A stretch of DNA of 64,000 bases from Pratylenchus scribneri (Eukaryota; Nematoda; Chromadorea; Rhabditida; Pratylenchidae): positions 2,666,001 to 2,730,000 of the forward strand of contig JAQSEB010000004.1 in NCBI GenBank assembly GCA_030063045.1, in the 5' to 3' direction. The notes beneath the pieces are model-generated. The model worked only from the letters and a program-made list of their open reading frames with translations, had not been told where the DNA came from and did no database searches. Position numbers and translations under genes: made by a program. Positions 43,801 through 55,800 of this stretch are shown in pieces; within the stretch, counting starts at the first letter, position 1, and every line of letters begins with the position of its first letter.

Positions 43801-46800
43801 GGGAATGTTGGTTGCCCGCCGGCACAATCCGTGGCCACATATTGGGAACATTTTTTATGACAATTGTATTTGCAATCTGGCAAAGGCAAAGAATAAATTA
43901 ATTTTTTTAAATTTAATTTTGAATTAATTGGCAATATTTCCGAAGGGATAAAAGAGTAAGGAGGGACCATTATTACCAGTCAATTCAATACCAGAAACCA
44001 GAGCCATTCTTTTGGCCATATTTCACGGCAATAATCAATCGTGAAAGTGATATACCGTTTTAAAACCGAAAATGTTCTTTGTAATTTGGCATTTTTAAAT
44101 TTTAAGATTTTTAACTCTAAAAATAGTGACATTTTTCTATATATTTTAATGTAATAAACCCGATTGAGAGAAAACTACATTATTATACCAAAAAAATTAG
44201 TAAAGCCACTTTTTAGAAGACATTTAGGGCTTTCAATGGCATATCGCCTTCCTAAATTGGTTGCTTCCTTGTTGAAATATGGCCAAACGAAGACCCAGAT
44301 ACCAAAACATCTTATTTCATGAAAAGGCCAAAATCAGCAGTACATAAATCGATTGAAATTTTGATTTTAAAAAAAATTAATTAATCAAATCTATATGTGT
44401 TTCCTTTCGATGCCAACCTCGACATTGAAGTCCTTGCCGAATCAAGCCCTTCAACAATTTTTTACAGTGCGAACAGACTGTTGGCCGTTTGTAGCTGTGC
44501 ACTTGAAAAGTGTGCGGAACCTGCAGAATTCATTCAATTTTATTCATAACAAAAATATTGTTTTTTAATTTAATTTTTCTTGAAAAAAAATTAAATCCGC
44601 CTGTTTTCCGGAAAGTTTTAACAGGAAAGAATTAATTCCGCCTAGTTTCCGGAAAGTTTTAACCGGAAAGAATAAATCCGCCTGTTTTCCGGAAAGTTTT
44701 AACCGGAGAGAATAAATCCGCCTGGTTTCCGGAAAGTTTTAACCGGAAAGAATAAATCCGCCTGTTTTCCGGAAAGTTTTAACCGGAGAGAATAAATCCG
44801 CCTGTTTTCCGGAAAGTTTTAACCAGAGAGAATAAATCCGCCTGTTTTCCGGAAAGTTTTAACCGGAAAGAATTAATTCCGCCTGTTTCCCGGAAAGTTT
44901 TAATTGATTACCTTAATTCTGGTGGCCTCGGCAACTTCCATCCAAAGTGGTCGTCCACTCCAACTGCTGCTTCGATCTTTCCTTGGCATTTGGAGAAACT
45001 GGAAATGTTCAATGAAATCGATTGGACCAACAAATTGCCGAAATTTGCCAACATTATTTGTTGGCATTTTTATATAAAAATTAAAAAGTATTTTTGGCTG
45101 AAAATTTATATCCATCAAAAAAATCGGTTCTATTAACTTTTTGAAACAGTTCAACTTCATGATGAAAATGTTTGAAGCCTTAACTCAATAATGATTTGAA
45201 CCGATTTGAAAATGCCATTGAATTAAACGCTCCCTATTTTTGAGCATTTTTTTAATCAAAATGTTTGATTAATTTTGCCAAAAATTGTTACGGCTAAAAG
45301 TAAAAACGGGCCATTTTTGGTCTATTTTGCTATTTTTTGGTCATATCTTTTTGAGATTTCCAATTAAATTTATTATTTTTCTAATCAATTCATAGAAAAT
45401 TAGAATTATAAAATGGTAAAAATTTGATTTAAAAAAAGCTAATATTCATTTAAAAAATTAATGATAAATTTGGCATATACTAAAAAGGCCTATTGAAAAT
45501 GGGACAATTTTAAGGAGGTAATTTTTAATAAAACATTAAAAAATAAATGGCCAATGTAAGAACTCATCAGGCCCCTGGAATTAGCAAATATAATTTACTA
45601 TGAGGGAAATGGAAGATGAGGAAAATATGGAGTATGAATGATCTTTGCTGTCTGCTAGAATCTGGAAAACCCCCTAATTTAGGCTTTACGAAAATTACAG
45701 CATTTAATAAAAATATAATAAAGGTGGACATAAAGATGGGACGAAAATGAAGCCATGGAGCATGAAAAATGATAGAGTAAATTGATGGCCAAAAAAAAAA
45801 CAAACAAAAGGTGGCCAAATTTGTCGATTTGCCAATAAACAAACACACTTCCAAATTTGGGGTTGTGAGGAGAGGAAACAAAAAGCAATCGGGAATAAAT
45901 GTGCTGCTATTTATGGCAATATAGCCAAATGATTGAAGGCCTATATTTTCACGTTTTTTTTGTGAAATTGAGAGGGAGGAATATTATTTTTTATTTCCTA
46001 ATTTGGGGGCATTCTCCTAGATATGAGAAGAATTGAAAGGGTGGGTGAAAAAAAATTAATTATAGTTGGAATTCGGCTGCTTTTCCGTCCAATGCTGGGA
46101 AAAATTAATTGTCCAGAGTTTATATAGCCGCATTTCAAAATATTTTTATTTTAAATTTTTATTGATTCAAAAAATAAAATTTAAATTGAATTATATTTTA
46201 TAGAGGGAATTTTTGGGGCCAAATGATTTAAGGAGTATATTTATTTTTATTTTTTGAATCCTTTCGAAAGCATCAAATGAGCGGGAGGTAGAGTACACCC
46301 CATCTTGGCGCAGGCCAACTTGGCGCGAGAAAGTTTGACGCATCATAACTTTAGAAGTACCAAACCATTTCCAATAATTTTAATGTCATTTTGAAGAGCC
46401 AAGTTTTATCTATCGAATGGTATATTATATAAAAAGATTGATTCAGTTAAGGCGAAAATAAAACTTTGATAAGCGTAACACCGTTTTTCGTGATTTTTTG
46501 GACTATTTTGACAATAACCATTTGAATTTTAAATCGATTAATGTGAATTCTACATCATTCGATAGATCTAGTTTAGCTCTTTCATTTGACACCAAATTTA
46601 GTGAAATTGCTTCAATACTTTTAATACTATAGGGCCTTGCGCCAAGTAGGGCTGCTGCTCCCCAGGGAGGTATTATATTTTGTTTCCTAATTTGGACTCC
46701 ATTCTCTAGGATTAAGTTTCTGATGAAGATTGTGATGAAGATTGAAAGGAAAAATTGTTTGATAAAAAATTAAAATTAACCGAAATGAAAATGAAAATTC

Positions 46801-49800
46801 ATTTAATTGGTTTCTTTTCCGTTCATAGAGAAAAAATTCATTATTTAAGAGTTTACATAGCTGTCATTTCTAAAATAATTTTTTAAAAATAATTATTGAT
46901 CCACAAAATAAAATTTAAATTAAATTAAATTATATTTTGTAGAGGAAATTTTTGGGGCCAATGCGGATTATTGAAATTGGAAACAAAAATGGGTCAACAA
47001 AATTAATCAGAAATAAAATTAAAATTCGATTGGATGCATTTTCTCATAATCGAGGATGAGAATTTAAAAATCATTTTTCTATGCAAAAATATTCTCGGTG
47101 AAGAAATAATTCCTAATTTAGACGGCATTCACTTACAATTACATAGACATGGGAGTTTGGAGAGATAAAAATTGGAAGCAAAAAATTGGTGGAAAATTAA
47201 ATTAACTGAAATGAAAATTGGATAAAATTTTTGTTCAATCATAATTAAGAAAAATAAAAATCATAGTTCAGAGTTTAAAAATGGGGTTCTTTGCTGCCAT
47301 TTTATGCAAAAAAAAATTTCCCGAGGGTCAAAAATGATCCACAATTAAAATTTATATTTTGTAGGAAATTCTGGGAATTTTTCGGTGGGAAAAGGGGGAA
47401 ATTTATATGATTTTTCATGGGAAAATTTGGAGAAAAGCACGGGACATGGTTCTGAACATTTTTATTTCTCTTTTTTAAACATCAATCATCAAAATATAGG
47501 CTCTAAAAATTGTTGTTTTTGGGTACCAAATTGTGCCTAATTGCTTTAATCCTCAATTAGAATAAAAATTGATCAATTAAAGGAAAAATTGCCTGTGGAA
47601 ATTTTGAATAAGTTACAAAATTTAAACAAAAGAAAATCATTTTTTAGCCATGATTGGGATAAGTAGCGAAAAAATTAATGGATTTGATTGGAAATTAGCA
47701 AAAAAAATATTATAAGATAAAATATTTGATGACATTTAAAGTAATTGGAAATTTCTAAAAGTTATGACAAAAAAAAAGTTCCAAAATATGTCTAAATTGG
47801 GCAGTTTTCGTTTTTTAGAGCATAATAATTTTGGCCCTCTTTTTTTAAACATCAATCATATCAAAGTATTGGCCATAAAAATTTTAATTTTGTGTACCAA
47901 ATTGTTCTAAAAAGTGAAAAATTGATGGCAACTGACTTTATGGTGAATTAAAATTAATTAACCCAATTTTGAAACATTATAAAGATAGAATGAAATTTTG
48001 TAAACCAAATTCAATTTTTCATGTATAAATTTTAAATTTAGTTGGATACCATTTTGGGTTGAATTGATTAGAAAAAAGAATTAATGGATTTGATTGGAAA
48101 TAATGGAAATTTGCAAAAAAATATGGCCCAAAAAAAGGGGCTATAAATAGGCCAAACTCGAGTAGTTTTATTTTTTTGATTAAAATAGATTAATAAATTT
48201 AAGTTTTTGATCAGTCAATTTTTAAAATTCTCTCAAGAAAGAAGTTAATTAAATGGTATGAAAATTTAATTAATAGCCTGAATGATTATTGTGATATTAA
48301 ATGTGCCAAAATTTGATTTATTTTTATTTAATTATTGAGGCACAAAAATGAACACTTTTACAGGAGGGGCAATAAAACCAAATTTTGTTCAAAAAGGGAA
48401 ATATTCATTCCAATAAATTTGCCCAAAAGCACAAAAAAAAAATCAATTAATTATGGAAGTAATGGGTAATGGCCATATTCAACTTTTATTATAATATTTT
48501 TCAATGATTTTTTTGAATGAAAAATAAAAAAATTCAGCTTACATTTCCCCCAATTGGATCGCCATCGTCCACCGAGCGTTCGCCGGTCACACAAATTGCC
48601 GGTCCCCCTGCGCCATTTTCACCACCTCCGGTCGTCGACGTCCCTCCTCCACCGCTGCTGGCCAAACTTGTCAAAAATGCGGTCGAAGCGGTCGACATCG
48701 TAATTGAGCCACCCCCAGTCCGGGTTGTGGTTGGTGTTGATGCCGTACACGGTGAACCGTGGGCCGAACTGGCATCCGAAGAGGGTGGGGCAGCTGGTGG
48801 CGGAAATGGCAAAAGGGAAGTGCCAATACCACTGCCGCCATTCATTAATGCTGCAGGCGATGGGCTCATCAACGTTGCGCCAGCCATCGATGTTTGAATC
48901 TGGAAATATTTTTTTTGGTGAGACTGAAAATTGGATTGAAATTTTTCAGGTGTACAGTGAGATATACAATATACTTTGATTAAATCCATGTTTGAAATAT
49001 CCCAGCAGGTGACTTAAAGTATTATCTATAATTTTGCCTTTCCCTTCGGGACATTTTGGCTTTGATTTTTTCTGCTGGGGACAAATTTTTCTCCCTGTAC
49101 CTGTATGAGAATTTTTAGTTAAAATTTCTCTTGCATTGAAAGAAGATTTAAAAATTGACGAAAAATATAGAAGACGAATTGAATTATTTTCTTGCAGTTT
49201 TATTTTTTTCCGGAAAATGTTCTCCAAGTTTTATTACTTCTTTCCGGAAAATGTTCGCCAAGTTTATTATTCTTTCCGGAAAATGTTCGCCAAGTTTTAT
49301 TATTTTATTTCCGGAAAATGTTCGCCAAGTTTTAATTCTTTCCGGAAAATGTTCGCCAAGTTTTAATTCTTTCCGGAAAATGTTCGCCAAGTTTTAATTC
49401 TTTCCGGAAAATGTTCGCCAAGTTTTAATTCTTTCCGGAAAATGTTCGCCAAGTTTTAATTCTTTCCGGAAAATGTTCGCCAAGTTTTATTATTTCTTTC
49501 CGGAAAATGTTCACCAAGTTTTATTATTTCTTTCCGGAAAATGTTCGCCAAGTTTTAATTCTTTCCGGAAAATGTTCGCCAAGTTTTATTATTTCTTTCC
49601 GGAAAATGTTCGCCAAGTTTTATTATTCTTTCCGGAAAATGTTCGCCAAGTTTTAATTCTTTCCGGAAAATGTTCGCCAAGTTTTATTATTTCTTTCCGG
49701 AAAATGTTCGCCAAGTTTTATTATTTCTTTCCGGAAAATGTTCGCCAAGTTTTATTATTTCTTTCCGGAAAATGTTCGCCAAGTTTTATTATTTCTTTCC

Positions 49801-52800
49801 GGAAAATGTTCGCCAAGTTTTATTATTTCTTTCCGGAATACGTTCGCCAAGTTTTATTTCTTTCCAGAAAATGTTCGCCAAGTTTTATTTCTTTTTTCCT
49901 ATAATTTATGAAAAATTAAAAATTTTAAAAATTTTATGGCTTTTTTTTTAAAAATTCAAAAACCGAGAAAAATGAAACCGAAACAGAGAAATTTTTATAA
50001 ATATTACTCTACATCAATAAAAAAACAAACCATCCCAATTGAATTGCGCGGTGACAGCGGAATGGCCGACGGCCTCCGCTGCCTTGTTCCACTGCAATTG
50101 TTCGGAATTTTGGAGGCACATCTTTTGTGGTAATTTAGGCGGCAACCTTCAAAATTGGAATTGTTTTAAATCCTCCCATTATTTTCACATGCCTTGGCAT
50201 TTCAGCCCCTGTTTGACCAGTCCAAACAGCAATTCGCCACAAAAATCGCAAAATGTTGGCGTCTTGTAGGAATGCACATAAAGGGTATGCGGATGCACAA
50301 CAAGGCGTTCATGTTGGGGACAGGCTGAAACAGAACGAAAATAAATCATTGATATTTTACTATATTTTCCCCTTTTTCTATCGGCTTAACTTTTAATTCT
50401 TTATTTAATTTTTTTTAATTAATTTTAATTATTTAGCTCAATTTCGAGCATTTGATCATGTATATATTTTATTAATTTTTTTTTCAATTTATATTCCCTT
50501 GATTTATTGGATCAAGCAAAAGATTGACACAATGGGAAAATCAGATGGAATGCTTAAAATGGAAAGGAATAATCGCCTACTTTCCCAAGACCAAGAAGGC
50601 CAGGAGAAACTTGAAGCATTGGATCGGATGTCGGATCCAATAAGGATTTATTATTGTATTTTATTAGTCATGATTTGGATTGGATAAGATGATACACAAA
50701 ATAAGACAGAAATAATTTTAATCCAGTAGTTTGTTGGATGTTATGGCTGAAAGATATGGAGGATAGGTCAATGGCAAAAAATGCCAAAATAGACAGATTG
50801 GGCCAAGGAAAAGATGGCCAGAAAGAAAAGTCACATTTTTTGCGTTGATGAATATCTCAAATGTTAACATTTTAAGCCAAAACATTGGACACAAGCATCA
50901 GATACTTTTGGTACCATTCATTAAGCCAGACCTCTAATTTTACATCTAAAATTGCAAAATATACACGAAATGTTCCTTGAATGTCTATCTCAAAATGATC
51001 TCCAAATTTTCGTCTCAAAACTTACGTCCAAGGACGAAAATATCCATGACAATGCCGGCGGCCGATGCCGACTTCCGTTGCTGATGAATTCGACGGTCCA
51101 GAGTGGAATGGATTTATAGGCCAAATATTATTTAGGTGAAGCTGAATTAATGGATGGATGGGAAATTGGCCAATAAATGTGTGTTTGAAAATGAAAGGCT
51201 TGGGAAAGTTCAACGGCCGGCGGGGAAAGGACAAGAATGGATAGGGCGCGACAATTATTAATGGATTGGAAAAAGTGGGAAGGAAGGATTTATCCTTTTA
51301 TCCTGGGAAAAATGTGTACTAATGTGAAAAAGTTGGTAACAATCATTAAGATTTTTTTTCGCGCCAGCTGACTGAATTGAACATTGAATTATGCAAACGG
51401 ATTGGAAGGAATAAATGAATGTATAAGCCCACCCAAATTGTCGTTGGGCCAATTGCTTCCATTTGTAATAATTCATCATCAAGGTGTTAATGAATTTTGG
51501 ATTCTCTAATCAAATTAAAGAGTAGACTTTTGGATAACTAAAAAATTAATTTTATTTAAATTGATTCAGAATTGAATAAAGTTATAACCAAATTTCTATT
51601 GGTTTGAGTCATAACTTCATCAATTCTGAACCAATTTAGAAATTAGAATAAGTCATCAAGGATTTAATCAATTTTTGATGATTTTATTATCATATAAAAG
51701 AGCAGACTTTTGGCTATCTAAAAGTATTTATTTTATTTAAATTGGTTCAGAATTGTCAGAGTTATGAATAAAAAACAATGGAAATTTGAGCTAATCTATA
51801 GTAAAGGTCATTTTAAATGGTTTTTGGGCCATAACTTCATCATTTCTAAACCAATTTTATCATAATTTATATCATTGGATAGACAAAAGTCTGCACTTTA
51901 ATTGATATAAAAATTATCAAAATTGGTTCCATCCATGATGAGTTATTATTATAAAAAGCAATGACGGTCTTTGATGAGTTAAACTATAATCGATGACAAT
52001 TTGAAGTTGGGCTAATCCCGTAATTCCGTACATGGTGAATGAAGGAAATTGTCTGAGAATGTTGTGGAAAATATTTTTACTATAATAAATGGAAAAGGTT
52101 GGAGGAATAAATGCTTTACAATATGAGGATTCACCCCCAACCCCCCCCCCCCCCCCACCTCCAGCAGATGACTTTGATTACGTTAAAGCCGTGGAAGGGA
52201 AAAAATGAATTCAGGAAGGGATCTGAGAATGTTGCGACCTAATAATAATAAATATTTGTGCCAATTCAACGGTGGAATTTTTTTCTGCCCAATTTTTAAG
52301 GTTTCCTCTTTGACGGATGCGCATATGATTTTTGAATATTTTCTCCTCAAAGTCAACAACAAAAAATTCCTATTGTCCCGATCTTTTAGAAGAAAATGCC
52401 AACATTTGTTTGGATGGTTTAATTGCCGGTTTGCGCGGATTAATTGCTGAACTTTCGAGCATTTTATTCAACATTTTTGTTGCATTTTAATTTTCGTTGG
52501 AAAAAAAGACACTGAGGAAAAGGAAACAATAATTTAAGGTTTCAATTTAATTGCGAATCACAACTACCGATGGCAATTTTTTTGGACATAGTTCAACAAG
52601 GCAACCAATTCAAGAAGGCGATATGCCATTGAAAGCCCTAAATGTCCTATAAAAAGTGGCTTTCTAATATTTTGAAAATCGGCTTTATTTCTCAATAAAT
52701 TCGGGTTTATAACATTTTAAATTTAAATTTGCAAAATTGTAAAGAACACTTTGGGCTTTCCAATGATATATAATTTTTCTAGTTTCATTTTCATTGATTC

Positions 52801-55800
52801 CATATTGAGCTATGGCCAAAATAGGACGATCAATTCATCATTATTAAATTCAATTTAAAAATGGAAATTTTTTGATTCTGCCTGAGAGAAAATCAAATAT
52901 ACATTTTATTACACATTCTTTTAAAAATGGGCCCTCATCAGGACTTGTCAATTAATTCAGAACAAACTCTGCTTATTTAATTCATTTAGCATCTCTAAAT
53001 AGTGTAACCAAACCAAAATTGGTTTTTTTTCAGAAAATCTATGCAATTTAAAACCGAAATTGGAGATTTTAGCTCAAAAAACTGGAAATAAGAGAAACCA
53101 AAACCAACCCTACTTTAGACAGTCCTATTTAGCAGTTAACACCTCTTAATAGCAATATAAAAACCAAATTAAAAAGGGGATAAAATGAAATGATGATAAT
53201 GGGAAAAAACAGAAATAGAAAAAAGAGGCGAGGATTTAAACTGTTTTTGGCCAATGACGCAAAATGAAGAATATAGGAAAAGAAGGGAAGCTTTATTAAA
53301 ATATTCACCGGGGATAAGCTAATTTTTTGGAAGGGTTTCTTTTCGGTGATTGATTTGAGCGACCAAATCCAAATTTGTGCCATTTTGGCCACAAAAACCC
53401 CACAAAAATAATCCTTAATGAATATTTAATATTAATCTACTTTTGAGGGACAATGCGATGGAAAAAATTGGGACGAATTAGATTTTAGGGAATATGGACG
53501 GAAAATGGAGAGGAGGCCAAAAATAAGGGTACTTATCGGTTATCTGTCATCAAATTTTTTCATCCTCCAAAATTACCTTTTGTTACCCCCAAAATTTGCC
53601 ATAAGAAGATTAACCCTAAAATTGTGTTTTTCATTGTTTTACTATGAATATCAAAAAAATTTCACATGTGGTTACTGTTGCGGATCGGCAACTTTTAGAA
53701 AGCTTCTTTTCTAAGGGGAGTGTTGCGGATCGGCAACTTTATACATCTAAGAAAAATTGGGCGAATATGGGGGCCGAGAGAATGGAAATGGATAAAAGTT
53801 TGGAATTGGCTAACGAAAAGAAAAGTGTGAATCAATGGATTTGAATTTTGGAAAATGATTAATTTAAATATTTTAATTCCAATATTTATTAATTTTTATT
53901 CATTATTTTATTTCATTTTCCAATCAATCAATTCATAATTTACAAATTGTTTGCAACGCCTTTTTCTCACAATCGCTTTAGATGCTTATCTATGAGGAAA
54001 TTGTCCATCCTATCCATTCTCGATTCTCTTCACTTCATGTTAAAAACCAAGCAAAAAATAAAACTTTGAGAAAATAAATTCTCTGCGAATAATTGTGAAA
54101 TTTATCTTGGGAAATCACCGGAAGGCAATTAACCCCAACTCAAATTTTGGCAATTTGTGGATTAGTTGAGGAACAGCCAAAACAATTCCTGCAACTAATT
54201 TGAGAACTCTTTGGTCAATTTTGGGATTGGTTGAAACCAGCGAAAACAAATTTCAACCGAAATCGGAAAGGGCCAAACCCCGACAAGTGGCGACCCTTCG
54301 CATTGCACACACGATCCTGCAACAGGCGAAGTTTTTGGGAAATTTTTAAAAGAAAAATTTTAACAGATGGTTTATGTGGCAATTGAAATAATTAGAGGAT
54401 TGATAATGAAATTAGAAGATATTTGCGAAGAGGAAATCCCACCGGATTTAGGAGAAAACGCTTCAAATTCGCAGTTAAAAAGACAATATTATAAAGTCAA
54501 GAATGTGATTATTGAAATGGAAGATTTAGAAAATGATATCAAAAAAGAGATCGGTAGAGCTGAAAAAGGAATTGGAAAATTTGATTTACCGAAAGTACGA
54601 AAATTAGAAATGCAAAAGAGCTTGGCAAAATTTTTGACAGATTTTAATGTTGGAAAGAAATTAAGGGACTTCGGAGCAAAAAGAGGAGAATGGCTTAAGC
54701 AAAAAGAAGCATTAGAAGTTAGATTAGAAATCGAGCTAAAAATTTCGCTTAAGCCGCAGGACATTATACGCGACAAGAGAAATCTAAATTTTCTTGAGGG
54801 GAGGGTCGATAATCGACAATTAAGTAGCTCGAATTTAGAAACTACTTATTCTAGTGAGTATGAACTAGAAGAAAAGACAGATTTTGATATTGATTTAGAT
54901 CCCGGAGAAGAATTTGCATGGGAAGAATTGGCACACCAATTAGAAAGCTTGCCATTAGTAGGCTCAAGAGATACTTTAGAAAAAAGAATGGATAAAATTA
55001 AAGAAAAATTGGAATTTAGAACTAAATTCACTATGGAATTTAATGAAGATGAATCCATGGATAATTCAAGGATTGGACTGGAAGATGATAATGAAAGAAA
55101 ATTAGATGATTTAGAAAGTTACGAAAAAGTTAAAGAAAAGAACAATGAAATTAATAGAGATGAGTTAGAATATTTACAGAAAGTTAAGGAAATTTGTGGG
55201 GAAATGGTCATGCCAATTAGGAAACCGAGGCAAAATTCAGTAGAATTAGAAAAAACTACTAATTATTTTATTTTTAAGAACTTTGTGGGATTTTTAGGAT
55301 CAAACTGTAACACGGCCAAGGGCAAGATGTTTAAATTTCTAATTAGATTTAAGTCAAAGGAAATAATAAACAACAGTGAAATTAGTTCGTACAAAATAGA
55401 ATATTTTGATCCAAGTGAATTAAGTGCATTGACTCAGTTAGATGCAAAGATTTTTGAAGATCCGCGTCGAGAGCCAAATATTCGTCGCCAAAGTTTTTAC
55501 ACGATTTTAGAAGATTTAAATTTGGAGAGAGAATTACAGTTAAAAGATGAATTTGTGAACATTGAGACATCCGAAATTAAGCCGGAAATTTTGTTCGATT
55601 CTAAATTAGGAAATTTGAAAAAGATGGAGCTGCATCATTTGATTAAGCTCAATCAGGAAAGAGGAAGATGGTCGATCACGAAATGTCTTAATTGGACTCT
55701 CCCTGGATTATTATTTATCAATTTAGATTTTGGAAAATTAGGAAAAATGTGCAGTCTTGGAACTATACCATATTTATGTACGAAATTATGGCATTGGAAA

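Noticed and set aside
49136..49951. ORFs of repeating '[11 protein letters not shown]' type
   Set aside because: Translation of the TTTCCGGAAAATGTTCGCCAAG array.
51026..51100. Regular internal exon between kinase exons 2 and 3
   Set aside because: No acceptor keeps frame both with exon 2 (one base left over) and with the C1a exon; only use as a first exon fits.
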